Source: Sipunculus nudus
Taxonomy: Eukaryota; Annelida; Sipuncula; Golfingiida; Sipunculidae
DNA: 64,000 bases
Direction: 5' to 3'
NCBI GenBank assembly: GCA_026874595.1
Contig: CM049318.1
Location: forward strand, 20,867,456 to 20,931,455
In this document: one piece after another, positions 12,553-24,643 of the stretch
Position numbering within the stretch: position 1 is the stretch's first letter
How the letters are laid out: the number at the start of each line of letters is the position of its first letter
The notes under the pieces: generated by a model
What the model was told of the DNA's origin: nothing
Databases searched by the model: none
What the model saw: the letters and a program-made list of their open reading frames with translations, nothing else
Translations under genes and position numbers: made by a program

Positions 12553-13804
12553 GTTTGGACACAGGGAGAAACTTAGCCTTAGTCACAGTTGTGAAAAGGG
12601 AGCCTAAATGTATCTGTGCATTTACAACTGTGAAATAAGTCCAGCTATGTAGGCGAGTGTGACAATATTTTGTCATTGATTTTCCAGGGATGGTAATTAT
12701 TAATAATTATTATTAATAATTAATGTATGCTCAGATTAAGCAAAGGTTAAAAGTCAGAATAGTTATTCAATATCTTTGTTTTCCTCATGCTGAACTCTTG
12801 CGAGATTCACATTTGACTTGGATATAAACCTATTTTAAGGTATTTTACCCATGTTTTACAAGTGTTTTACTTAGGGTTTTGCCCAGTATATTACCTAAGC
12901 TTTTCCCCATGTTTTTTTGCTTTTATCAAGCGGGACAAAACTTGAAAGCAAGCCAAGTGGCTCTGATCACATCAGTCCCTGTCAAAAAAAAGCCATTTAC
13001 CACTCACACGTGAACTTGTTTGGCTATGCAGAGCACATCACTTTAATCAATAGGAATTAGGAGTAAAACCCAGGAATCCTGGGTAAAACTTATTTTAGCC
13101 TTGCCCAGGTTTTACAGGGTATAATCTTGGTTCTCCCCTTATGTTCAGTAAAACCTGTATTCCTGAAATTTGGAATATTAAAATCAGCAAAAATATAGCT
13201 TTTATAACATAAGAAAATTTATGAAAGAAATAAGTTGGGTTCATAATTTGGAAGAGCTTTACATGATCAAATAGGTTAAAAAATTAAAATATAGCAAGAC
13301 TCTAAAATACAAAAATGACCTGGATTTGTTTTGTTATTTAGGAAGGATTGTTTGTGTGTGTGTGTATGTGTATGGGGTCACACTGAGGGTTTGACTGTAC
13401 TTAACACTATTGTATTAGGTCAGTAGGTAACACAGTAACGCCACTTCTAATGAGTATTATGTCTAGATCTGCACGTAAGCTACCTAGATCCTGCCAGCCA
13501 GGACCTGTACATGGTTTCTTCCAGTGCTGTTTTCATCAGGTTTGCTGCCAGCTAATTATAACCTGCCACAGGTGTGCGCAGGTAAACTTTTTAGTAGATA
13601 AAGCATGTGGAAGTCATGGAGGTGGCACTGCAGGTTGAGGATGGCATGTTCTGTATGATATATAACACACACACCCTCCCACCACTGAGTATTGTATTTT
13701 ATACTCATCTCTCCCACCCACCTGTCTGTCAAATGGAGCTTGTAAGGCAGTACCACAGGTCATTGAATACACAGAAAATCTTGAAATCTGCATTATAACA
13801 AATC

Positions 13805-13895
13805 CAAGCCTATGCCATTCACTTATTTGGCCCATTTTGCCAGGTTCATTCATGCATAAGTGACTGTACATTTGTTAGTATTCCTTGATGAAAAT
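13805..13895 (+). repeat. Fragment of dispersed repeat also at 55.7 and 56.6 kb
   Basis: The stretch containing GCCATTCACTTATTTGG, CAGGTTCATTC, TGCATAAGTGACTGTACATT and ATTCCTTGATGA matches in order the start of the repeats at 55727 and 56565. Only the left part of the family is kept here. Confidence 0.7.
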
Positions 13896-16871
13896 CAATC
13901 ACCTTTTATATCTCCTTTGGCCAGTAGTTAGTGATTATTTTATATAATTCTTTTTCTCTCCCTCTCTCTCTTTCTCTCTCTCTTGCTGTGCCTCTCCAGT
14001 TGTGTGTGGAGTTGCATGTATGCAGTTTTGACAAGGATATATTGGATCTGTTGAAATTTGTGTTCCTTAGAATAAACAGGTGCCTGTGAAGGCTTTGATT
14101 TTTGAGTCACACAGAAGTGATTAATACATTGGTATTGTAGGATCCCCCAAGGTTTATGTGTGATATTGGTATTGTGTCTGTGTAATGTGTGTGTACATGA
14201 TTTTACTAGACAGGGCACCCCTACTGTGTATGTACCACCAACTACCCTGTGGTCATTTTGAAAAGTGTTATTAACCAGAAACAATTAAACCACCTTTAAA
14301 TGTAAACCTCTTTTGCCGCTTTTATGCCTGTATCCCAGCTTGACCCCATGTGGTAGTTAAACCAGTAACAAGTGACCTTTAATAGTGCTCATTTATTGTG
14401 ACACTGCTATTTCGAGGATAATGGGTGGGAGACATGATGTGTGACCAGCATGGAGTAGTAAACCTTAGCGTAATGCAACCCTGACCTTATCCCCCCTCCC
14501 ACACATTCATGCTCAACATTTGGTTTAGCTATAGTTAGGGTGGGGCCATGGTATTATGGAAATGAGTTAATTTAGCAGGACGCGGGAAGTAACCAACAGA
14601 TACAGTGTTATAGTTTGCCATTGTTTTATTGATTGATAGTTATCTTGTAATTTTTTTATCTTTAATTATCACATGATCATTATGGTATGTTATCACAGAG
14701 CTTGACATTTAACAGTTAACCACTTGCCCAAGGCAAGTGAAAGTTCCAGAAAATAGTGGGAAGGAAACTAAAAGTCACCTTTCGACTGGGAAAGTTAGTC
14801 CAACATAAACCTTTATCCAAAGGTCTGAAAAAGAATGTTTGTGTTCTTAAATACAATCAATGATTTTCGTAGGGCAAGTAAACGTTCATGCAGGGCAAGT
14901 AAATATTATATGTTACTTGCTCGACTGAGCAAGTACTTTCAAAGTTAATTTCGAGCCCTGTATCAATTTGATGCTGCATGGCAGTGTGGTTTACAAATCA
15001 TGAGGACTTATTTTTAGAACTTAGCAAGTATTGTTTGTAAAATTCTTCATGACACTCCTGTCAGTGAAGTAGCAATTAATATTTCAGTATCTTGTATGTT
15101 TAATTATATTTGTCAAGTTCTGTGTTCTGATTTTGCAATACATGAAGAAAGGAGATGCCAGTTTCATAACTGAATCTTGTTTAATCATTTATGAATGATC
15201 ATTACATAATTCATATATGTATGTATCTGACCTTGAATTGTTGAGAAAATTGCATAAATTTAAATAAATTGTTTAAATCATGATTAAATGAATTGGAATG
15301 GAATTGGAATCCCCAGGCTTATTTGATTTGATGGACAAATGCTGGAAATTTTATATTTCCCAAGAATTGCTCATAAGAAGTTAATAGCGTTGTACCTATT
15401 ATTTCGACTCTTGACCTGTAACATCTCTGTTTAAGTGCATGAAAATGGCAACCGGCATGAGTTGAAACCGGTCGAGAAATGGGATAAATAAACCTGTCAT
15501 GGTTTGATAAGGGCATGGGGATGTCGCACAAAAATTTTTCTAGGACATCATCCAGACGAAAATCCATCCGTGCAGAAAATCTGGTAGCAAGGAGGCATGT
15601 ACTAGAAAATTTAGAGTGAAAAAAACGTTTTTAGACCATACCAAAATCCTCAAATTATAGTAGGATAGAACTGTTCTTTGAGCAAAAGTGAAACAAAGGT
15701 GCCTCTAGTTCGTGCTACAAGGGCCATGGTGAGCAGCTGAAATGCTTAATCTCACAATGAATCACATACTGAATTTTGTACGTCAGCACAATCACCAATG
15801 AAATATCATGTTATCAGAAGGCTTCAACTTTCCCTAAATTGTGAATTGAATTTGTATTGGTTTGCAATGAATTGAATTAGAATTGGTTTAATACACTCTT
15901 TTAAATAGCAACTAGTGCTGCTGATCAGGGTTAATGATTCATTGATTATCAGGAAGCAGCTTCATACATACTGTAAAACCGGAAATTCTTGCAAATTTCA
16001 CAACAGGGCCTTGATTTCTGAAAAATCATGCTTGCAAAAAATATATATGATTCTACATAAATCATAAGAGCATGGGAGGCACCGTGCAATGCAAGTTTTA
16101 ACACATTCAATTAAATGCATTATCAGCTTGACCATTCAAAATTTGTCAGTGGTGGATCTCGATGATACTATAATTTTCTTTAAAATTCAGATTTTGTTAA
16201 AATATATCCCTAGGCATTTCCAAAAGTAGCATGCTTGATTAATTTTCTGTAATTTGATTTTGGTGAAAAATAACATGTTCTACAGCAGGTAAAATTGGCC
16301 ACTGCATAAACCAAAGCCAGTACTTGCAGGTTAATAGGTATCTGGATTATTTTGACACTTGTGTTGAAAAAACTTGCAATGGATAATACTGGATTAAAGT
16401 ACTCAAGTACTTGATCAGTATTACCTAACTGGGAGTTGAGTACTTGTAACCATGGTGATACTCTACAAGGAAAGGGTTTTAGAGCAAAAATTATAAAACA
16501 GGAATTTTAATGGCTTTCTTTAGCATAATGACCCATGTGTTTCCACTGCCAGCGTATAAAAAGTTAAGATGGTTTTGCATATAAGTTTCTGAGGCATGTG
16601 AAATATGACACTTTAATGTGGAACTTAAAAGCTCATGTTTTTAACAAACTGGTCAGAATCAAACTAGATTTAAAACCATAATTTCTTACCACATGAATAA
16701 TTGGTTGAATGATAAAAAAAGGAGACTAAAAGCACAGCTCCTGATCTGGGTCTAGTACTTGGCGAGACTCAAGGGCTCCTTTCACCATTCTGATTGATTC
16801 TCACCACAGAACAACATTTGATTAAACTGCTCTTTGGTTTTAGAGATAAGTTGATTTTTCACTGCTGGTCA

Positions 16872-16897
16872 CCCCCCCCCCCCCCCAAAAAAAAAAA
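16872..16897. repeat. C15-A11 homopolymer tract
   Basis: Fifteen C followed directly by eleven A. The same C-run-then-A-run arrangement occurs at 52820-52850 (C16 A15). Confidence 0.85.
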
Positions 16898-18429
16898 TTA
16901 AAAAAGAGTTAGCTTTTGCATGATGTGTTTGATGGCTGCGCTGCACTTGAAGCTGCAAGTCTTGGCCCCTGTTAGCAACATTAACCTCATCCGAGTTTTT
17001 ATCTCACCAGACCCTAACTCTGCTGTCTGGCTACTTATCCATCCCATATTTTTTTCCTGTTCTTCACCGGTCCTTTATGCATTTACTGAAACAGGAAAAA
17101 GTGCGGGAGAAATCCAGGCAAGGTTTACGTAAGGATGAGATCCAGCGAGAAAAAATACATGTTTGTATTTTGTTTTCTCAAAGACAAGGACCAGTAAATA
17201 TAGGTAAACACTATAATAAAGGCTGCTATAAATATTTATAGGGTAAGATCTGGCATGTGCAAGATTTGTATAAATGTTGAACTAAGGTAGCCATTTAGAC
17301 CTCCAACATGTGTAGGTAAGGATAGACAGTCTGTCAATATCCAGATTTCTTACATGTGTTCTTCATGTGAATGCCTGGATGGAGGTACCATATGAACATT
17401 TTTACACAACTTTTGGGCGCTCTAAAACATTGAATACATAGTTTATTGATTTGAAGTTTCACTATGACCAACAGAGCAGTTTTAATAAAATCATAAAATA
17501 TCTGAAATAAGAAATTTGTTTTAGTAAATTATATTTTATTACTTTAGCAAGATTAAATACTCACCTTTAACTGTAAAGTTACTGAAAAGTTGCTGAAAAA
17601 GGATGGAAAGTTGCCAAAAAGATACCCTGAAGTACAGAAATTGGTTAAAACAAAGACATGTTTTGTGAAAAAATATAAAATAAACCTGCATGATTATGTT
17701 TTGGTAACTTTTGTTTTCTATTATGACTTTTCAGCAACCTTTCTGTACTTTTTTTCAGGGATTTTTAAAAACTATTACCAGAAGGAAGCCCACAGAATTT
17801 GTCTGAGGTTACAATAAAAACATGAAATAAATATAACTGAAATAAATGTTTTATTTAAACTGTCAGATATCTTTTATAATAATCTTGTTTAAAGGTGCAC
17901 CATTCCGTTGTCTGATGTATATTAGATATTGTACTTATATGAAAGTTTTATAAAATTAATGTGCCGAAAAGCAGAGATCCCATATTGCGTAGGTTGTTAG
18001 TGTTGTATCTATGGTTTTTATATGTTTATATCATGTGGGGATGAGCTCAAAGGGGTCTAGGCATAGTCAAAACATGTCCAAAAATGACATATGGCAGCAA
18101 TTCAGACAAACAGAACTTGCAAAATGACCAAAGATGTAACTTTTCCCATGATATGATGGGGCTAATAGCTATGTATGATATGAGAGCTGGGGATTAATTA
18201 GTATTTCTGTACTCTTCAACCACTTCCTGGTCCTGCTGATTACACAATGATCCTGTTTAGTCGCCACTTAATACTGTAATTAGGAGAGAATGATATGATA
18301 TTAGATCATTATCACATCATTTCATAATATTAGTGAAAGCAGGTTGACAGGAATCACTTTTTTGCATTAACTGGTCATTTTCTGTTATTTTAGTGGAAAT
18401 TATATACAGATTATTTGCATTATTTAGTG

Positions 18430-18668
18430 GGCACAGTGGTGTTATGATTAAGGTGCTGGGCTCATGATCGAGAGGTCGTGAGTTTAAATCCCAGTTAGAC
18501 CCCAACCATGCCAAGTACCTAGAAATAGGTACCAGTATATACCCGGAAGGTAACCTGCGATAGGATCAGCGTCCCATCCAGGAGGAGTTCAACTCCTAAG
18601 TGACTTGATGCTACAGAAACCGGGTAAAGCTCTGGCCTGATAAGCCATAAGGCTCATGTGTAAAAGAC
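18430..18668 (+). mobile_element. tRNA-derived SINE, copy 1 (internally shortened)
   Basis: The 5' part resembles a tRNA gene. It has a box-A-like stretch (CAGTGGTGTTATGATTAAGG), CTCATGA at the anticodon-loop position, and a box-B-like GGTCGTGAGTTTAAATCCC. A non-tRNA body follows and ends AAGCTCTGGCCTGATAAGCC...GGCTCATGTGTAAAAG. It is flanked by a near-perfect duplication, TATTTGCATTATTTAGTG (18412-18429) and TATTTGCATTATTAGTG (18669-18685), the mark of target-primed insertion. Compared with copy 2 it lacks a central block of roughly 58 bp. The CAT anticodon position and neighbouring bases resemble elongator tRNA-Met, but the arms are too degraded for a functional tRNA. Confidence 0.85.
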
Positions 18669-19656
18669 TATTTGCATTATTAGTGAATTGTCATGAACTG
18701 GTTTTCTTAACAATAAAAGGTGTGTTAGAAAAAATGTATTTTATAGTTAGGTCTTGAATCAGTAAGGCCTTGAAACAGAGAATGTGTTAACAGCTTTGCG
18801 ATTTTAACTGTGAATATAACAGTATATGTAGGAGGAAATAAGAACCTTTTTTTAGCGAACCTGTGAGCTTATGCGATGGTGCAGCGTCGTCCGTCCATCG
18901 TCAGCTGTCCGCCGTCCAGGGCTGGCTTTCCGCCATCCATGGCTGTAAGTCAGAAACTGTTGGAGCTAGCAGCTCCAAATTACATGTAAGAATTCGTCAC
19001 ATGTGAAACTTGGTGCCCTGGAGCTTATTATTGGGTATCTGCATTAATTTAGATTTTATAGAGAAAAAGCTTAAAAACCTTTTAAAATCTTCTTCTCTGA
19101 AACTGTCCAGCCAAATTGTCCAATATTTCACAGAAATGATCCCTGGAACAATCTCTCTGAAGTTTGTTCAAATGGTTCCAGTTCGGAGATTTTTGGCCAA
19201 GTTACAGGAGGTTGAACTTAAGTCATCTGTCCAAAAAAGCACACTAAAATTAAAATCTCAAAAACGGCTAGAGCTATAATGACCAAATTTTATACCAATC
19301 TTTGTCACATATGTCTTATCTGATTTTGAGGTATTGGTGGCGCCACCTACACTGATGTGTTTTTTACAAGCGAAAATGTAATTTTAAACTCTTCTATCTT
19401 ATACACTGATTTATGATGAAACTGTTCAATTGACTGGTTTAAACTTTACAAGATTTATTCTATGGTAGGGTTCTGCCAGTTTTATAAGAATAGATTGGGT
19501 AAATACAGTTTTGAAAAAGCATTGTAGCCAATTGAAAAAGGCTTTCTGTATTTGAAAACAGATTATACTTCATACTGAGTTTCAGCAGCCAAGTCAAGAG
19601 GTCACTCAGTACAAACAGGTGGGGTCCAGACATCACCATGGCAATTGACCTGGCTC

Positions 19657-19735
19657 GGGGGGGGGGGGGGGGGGGGTGTCTAGACAATGTGTCTAGACAT
19701 CGAGACACAGCGTCTAGACGTCTAGACACAATGTT
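19657..19735. repeat. G20 run followed by a TCTAGA cluster
   Basis: Twenty G are followed by four TCTAGA hexamers (19679, 19692, 19713, 19721), each inside a GTCTAGAC-like palindrome. It lies within element 1 and looks like local slippage or a nested insertion. Confidence 0.8.
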
Positions 19736-20029
19736 TAGATGCAGAATTCCAAGATTATTGGAACTATATCTTTCAACTGTTTGAAAAAACTTGGTTTGCA
19801 TTTTAAGCGAATCAGGTTTATCATCAGGTCACATGTGAACTGCTGCAACCTAATTATTGGTCGACCTCTGACCTTTCCTTGCTGCCCAGCGTCCATTTTT
19901 GCGTCTGTTTCCACACATAAACCCACATATCTCAGGAACCGTTTAACCGATCAGGCTAAACATTTTGAACAAATGTAGCCCTTTGATAGCTTTATAACAT
20001 ACACTAAAAATGGTGGCGCCACCTGCAAC

Positions 20030-21330
20030 CACTTATGCACAGCGTCCATCTGTTGATCTGCCCTTGGATAAAATCACTCATATCTCAGCAGTGGTTTGAC
20101 TTATCCACCTGAAATTTTGCAGGTTTATACATCCTGGACAGCTTTCTCGATTTATGACACGTGGCGCCATCTACATTCGCATTTACTCTGCAGACATCCA
20201 AGCTCATATCTCGGGAACTGTTTGACTGATTGGGCCAAAATTTTGCATGTGTATAGATCTCACATAGCTCTTCATCATAGGCAAAACTGGTGGCGCCACC
20301 TGTGACCATTTTTTCACAGAGTCCATCTGTTCATCTGCCTAGGGATGATATCACTTATATCTCAGCAGTGGTTTGACTTATCCACCTGAAATTTTGCAGG
20401 TTTATACATCCTTGACAGCTTTCTCGATTTTGTGACAGGTGGCGCCACCTACATTCACGTTTACTCTGCAGACATCCAAGCTCATATCTCGGGAACTGTT
20501 TGACCGATTGGGCAAAAAGTTTGCATGTGTATAGATCTCACAAAGCTCTTCATCATAGGCAAAACTGGAGGCGCCACCTGCAACCACTTATGCACAGCGT
20601 CCATCTGTTCATCTGCTTTGGGATAAAATCGCTCACATATCCGCAGTGGTTTGACTTATCCACCTGAAATTTTGCAGGTTTATACATCCTGGACAGGTTT
20701 CTCGATTTTATGACAGGTGTCACCACCTACATTCACATTTACTCTGCAGACATCCAAGCTCATATCTCAGGAACCATTTGACCCATAAGGCCAAAATTTA
20801 GCATGCGTATAGATCTCACATAGCTCTTCATCATAGGCAAAACTGGTGGCGCAACCTGCAACCATTTATGCACAGCATCCATCTGTTCATCTGCCTTAGG
20901 TTAAAATCACTCATATCTCAGCAGTGGTTTGACTTTTCCACCTGAAATTTTGCAGGTATTTTACATACTTGACAGCTTTCTCAATTTTATGACAGGTGGC
21001 GCAACCTACATTCACATTTACTCTGCAGACAACCAAGCTCATATCTCGGGAACTGTTTGACCGATTTAGCCAAAATTTTGCATGAGTATAGATCTCACAT
21101 AGATCTTCATCATAGGCAAAAATGGTGGCGCCACCTGCAACCATTTATGCACAGCGTCCATCTGTTCATCTGCCTTTGGATAAAATCACTCATATCTCAG
21201 CAGTGGTTTGACTTATCCACCTGAAATTTTGCAGGTTTATACATCCTGGACAATTTTCTTGATTTTATGACAGGTGGCACCACCTACATTCATGTTTAAG
21301 CTGCAGACATCCATGCTAATATGCAACACA
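20030..21330 (+). repeat. Core tandem array of element 1 (278-bp units, 139-bp half-units)
   Basis: The phrase CAGCAGTGGTTTGACTTATC recurs at about 20086, 20363, 20640, 20919 and 21198, a spacing of 277-279 bp. Each unit is two diverged halves of about 139 bp. One half has CATATCTCGGGAACTGTTTG, the other CATATCTCAGCAGTGGTTTG; both continue with AAATTTTGCA and end near GGTGGCGCCACC. Open frames in the array are only repeat translations. Confidence 0.9.
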
Positions 21331-23056
21331 TCACGCTTTATTCCCCTTGCCACTTAATCCATGCCTCACTTCACCCGTCCCACTCTGATTTCTGCGGATA
21401 CACATAGTGGCTTGTTGACTACCCATATTCTGGTTTTAAAATGTCCTAGTCCGAAACTTGCAGGTCAGAAACGTTTATTTTGCTGAAATCATAATGACTA
21501 AGGTAGATATGCAGGACTCAGGAGGATCAGTATTAAATTTTCAAAATAAACCTACATTCATACTCCTAAACTTTGCACAGAGTGGCATTAGGCCTGTAGG
21601 CCTTGTTTATTATCTGGGAAAAGAATGGTCATAATATTTGATCAATGAATTAATAAATAAAAGATTTTTCATTAAAAATAAGTTATTTCATAAAGTGATA
21701 ATATGCAGTTAGGTCTTGTATAGATAGTACTTTATTTTTTATCTTTTTATGTAGTAATATACATTTTTTTCACCATTAGAGATAATTATAATAAATTATA
21801 ATCTATTTAATTTAAACCTACTGGAGGTACAGTGTACTATACTGAGTACTACTTAATGCTACAGTTACTGTAATGTGTAATGTGCTGTTTTTGTAGCAGT
21901 TTTAAGTGCGAATTAAGGACATTTTTGTCCCTTGTATATGGTTCACACTAACTGATTAGCTGTTATTCATGAATGTATTAATCAGTACTAAGCCAAAACC
22001 TTGGTTTGCTCCAGGACCTTGCTTATTCTTCATCATAACATACAATAGCAAATTCTTTAACAAATTTCTGCACATTAGGCCTTAAAAATAAAAGGTATGG
22101 ATCTCAGACACCGCCTGCATCAATTTTATCCTCCTGCATGCATAAAAATATTTTTGTTTTGATTTTCATTTTTCAAGAAGATAAAATTATACAATTTTGA
22201 TAAGATTTACTCTGTAATGTTGTGCTGTTGCCTGTTTAGGAAAAAAATTATATTTTCATAATATTCCCTGATCATATGACAATTTTATCGCAACTTGTAA
22301 AGAAAGGTATAAAATTAAATATCACCTGCCAGCATTGATTTGTGAAAAAAAGTGTCTGAGAACCATACCTTTTTTTTGCCTAAAGTGTTACTATTGTCTC
22401 GTACAATAAAATCAGAAGTGTTTTACCAGACCATGGATGCACTAAAGGTCATAGGAGTAATAGGAGTGATTCAAATCACAACTGAACTTTTTGTGTTATT
22501 GAAAAGTTGAGTATTGCTTTTACAGTCAACACAGTGATTATGCTTCAAAACACTTTTATATAAACAGGTGACTTCTGAGTGATTGCTTGTGATCAATTAT
22601 GATGCATCTAACAGTAGAGACATCTGGTGGCTAGTTCTCTCACTATTACAAATTACACTCTTTCGGACAGCCTTTGCTATTTGTGTATTTACATTCCACA
22701 AGTGATTTGTATGTGTGTGGACAGGATCTCATGTTTTTTCTCTAATTGACATGGTGTATATGTCAATGTGTATTTCCTTTATTGACACTCAGATGCTTTT
22801 GATAGTCCTTTTATATAATGGATTTGATTTCATACAAACTGACAAGTGTGTCAGCTTGCCTTGAAATAATAGGACGGAATGCTGCATTATTTAGTTAACC
22901 AATCTGTACGAAGAGGTTTTACAAAGCCACTAAAAACATTTATAATGGCATCTTGTTCTGTTTTAAGTTATATTTAGGATTGTTTTTCTTTGAGTCAAAT
23001 ACAAAATCTCTGGTGCCACAAAATTAACACATTTACAAGAGAGCATACAGAAAGTG

Positions 23057-23353
23057 GGGGCAGTGGTGTAATGGTTAAAGTGCCGGGCTCATGATCGAGA
23101 GGTCTTGAGTTTGAATCCCTGTCAGACCCCCACCGTGCCAAGACCCTTGGGCAAGGTCCCAACTTCAAGTGTGCCTCCCTCCACCCAGCAGTAGAAATGG
23201 GTACCAGTAGATACTGAGAAGGTAACCTGTGAAGGACTAGTGTCCCATCCAGGAGGAGTCAACTCCTATGTCGCTTCACGCTACAGAAACCGGGATAAGC
23301 TCTGGCCTGATGAGCCATTAGGCTCGGGTGTAAAAGCCCAGCAGACTTTACCT
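23057..23353 (+). mobile_element. tRNA-derived SINE, copy 2 (fuller length)
   Basis: A tRNA-like head (about 23057-23131) carries a box A (CAGTGGTGTAATGGTTAAAG), CTCATGA at the anticodon-loop position, a box B (GGTCTTGAGTTTGAATCCC) and a closing ACCCCC that can pair with the initial GGGG. A body of about 220 bp ends with GATAAGCTCTGGCCTGATGAG...AAAAGCCCAG. A perfect 12-bp duplication, ATACAGAAAGTG, flanks it (23045-23056 and 23354-23365). The internal promoter would be read by RNA polymerase III; mobility would rely on a partner LINE not present here. Confidence 0.9.
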
Positions 23354-23911
23354 ATACAGAAAGTGCAATATTATTATTCTTCTGCATGTTTCCTTATTTT
23401 TAACTAGACAATTTTCCTCCAGTTTCATTAAGTTCCTGGCCTTAAGACATATCTGTATCAATATTAACTCCGGTTTTAATTTAAGCTATCGTAATATTAG
23501 GCCTGCATAACCAAAACATATAATTAAAATCCGTAAAACAATTTAATATATCTTTTACACAGACACACAGAAATGCACACTTTTAGAATTATCTCTAATC
23601 ATTTCTGTCTTGCAGAGATCATTATAAGCTGTAGGAATCTGTTGTGATATGTTCCATTACTGAAAGAAAAAAATAAACTAATGACTGATTGTTATTTGAT
23701 TATTTAATGTACCCTCTATATTTGCTGCTTGTTCTTTCTGTATTATTTAGTATCTTTATATTTGCATACATAATAGTTTTTTGATTAATTACACATAGAT
23801 GCAAACATTTTATTCAGTTATGAGAGAAAATGACCAGTTATTTATATAATAAATTAATCGGTACAACACTAATAATTAAGCATTTACATTATTTGTGGTC
23901 TTTTCTTACAG

Positions 23912-24040
23912 GACAACAAGGAGAATGAAGGAACGAGGGGCGCCAGGACGGTCATCGTGCCGCGCATGGAGAATGGATTTGGTTTTACCCTCAGACATTT
24001 TATAGTGTATCCTCCAAAGGGTTCACAGACAGATCTACAG
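23912..24040 (+). CDS. ARHGAP21: ARHGAP21/23-like RhoGAP, exon encoding the start of the PDZ domain
   Basis: The exon is 129 bases (43 codons, phase 0 at both ends), bounded by TTTTCTTACAG and GTAAGT. It encodes a short charged linker (DNKENEGTRGAR), then TVIVPRMENGFGFTLRHFIV and YPPKGSQTDLQ. GFGFTLRHFIVYPP is the highly characteristic opening of the PDZ domain of vertebrate ARHGAP21 and ARHGAP23; GFGF is the carboxylate-binding loop that holds the C-terminus of the partner protein. Family members are multidomain GTPase-activating proteins for Cdc42/RhoA-type GTPases with PDZ, PH and RhoGAP domains, acting at Golgi membranes and cell junctions; Drosophila RhoGAP19D and nematode PAC-1 are relatives. 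The catalytic domain is not in this window. The family assignment is firm; a mollusc is expected to have one gene corresponding to both vertebrate paralogues. Confidence 0.9.
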
Positions 24041-24586
24041 GTAAGTTGTACAGTATATGTATTATGTACACAATCATGTCTCACTCACCATACACCACGA
24101 GTATTTACAGATTTACCTGTAAAATTTGTATTTATGGATTATCCAAACCAGCATTCATTACAGGTATTTTCAGCATTTGTACTGACTTGTGCACTTATAT
24201 CCCAATGATTATTCTACTATTGCCAGTCTGGGGTTAAGTCTAGAAAATTGTCATAAATAAACTGAGTACTTGGTGTCATTTGACTCCGTCCTTGTGTGTA
24301 TTAAGATTCATTTGTCTGCATTTCATTTTTAACCAAAATAGCATTAAGCTCTTGGCCATTTGCAAATGGTGCCACCTGTTGACCAACCAAGAAACTGATT
24401 TATGTCATGAGTAACTTAGTTTTGATGCCTGATACCTGTTCCCAGATACCTAACAGCCGATCAGGTAAGCTCAGTTTCATGGGCTTGGTATCATACAGTA
24501 ATTTGAGGATTTGGGTGTGGTCACCAAAAAGTGTTATTCGACTTTAAACTTTGCCAATACACATCCCATTGCCACCAATTAACTCT

Positions 24587-24643
24587 GCAGATAGATGCTC
24601 TCCTGGCAGATAGATACTCTCCTGGCAGATAGATACTCTCCCT
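24587..24643. repeat. 19-bp unit in three tandem copies
   Basis: GCAGATAGATACTCTCCTG (GCTCT in the first copy) starts at 24587, 24606 and 24625. Confidence 0.9.

Larger units (their letters stand above)
18850..21605 (+). mobile_element. DINE-1/pearl-like (Helentron-related) element 1
   Basis: A T-run followed by AGCGAACCTGTGAGCT starts the element. Next come a GTCY-type microsatellite (GTCGTCCGTCCATCGTC), about 1 kb of single-copy body, and a core of about five 278-bp tandem units. The right end has a hairpin AGGCCTGTAGGCCT immediately followed by TTGTTT. The degenerate GCACAGAGTGGC before the hairpin resembles the reverse complement of the left end, as expected for subterminal inverted repeats. 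This order matches the known Drosophila DINE-1, bivalve pearl and Helentron-associated non-autonomous elements. No Rep/helicase ORF is present. A poly-G and TCTAGA-rich stretch interrupts the body at about 19657. Confidence 0.6.
11901..23911 (+). other. Intron 1 of ARHGAP21/23-like gene (12.0 kb)
   Basis: Begins GTGAGT and ends with a TTTTCTTACAG acceptor. It contains a 91-bp triplication, a fragment of a dispersed repeat, a C15A11 tract, two SINE copies and a DINE/pearl-like element. The other stretches (12.6-13.8, 13.9-18.4 and 21.6-23.0 kb) are AT-rich and I see no exon in them. Confidence 0.6.

Noticed and set aside
20085-21144. Minus-strand frames of 60-77 codons repeated four times
   Set aside because: Translations of the 278-bp core units of element 1.
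20030-21330. CRISPR-like regular repeat array
   Set aside because: Units are contiguous 139/278-bp tandem repeats without unique spacers, in an animal intron.
23057-23131. Possible genuine tRNA gene
   Set aside because: Stems are mismatched, a SINE body and tail follow, and a target-site duplication flanks the whole; it is the head of a SINE.
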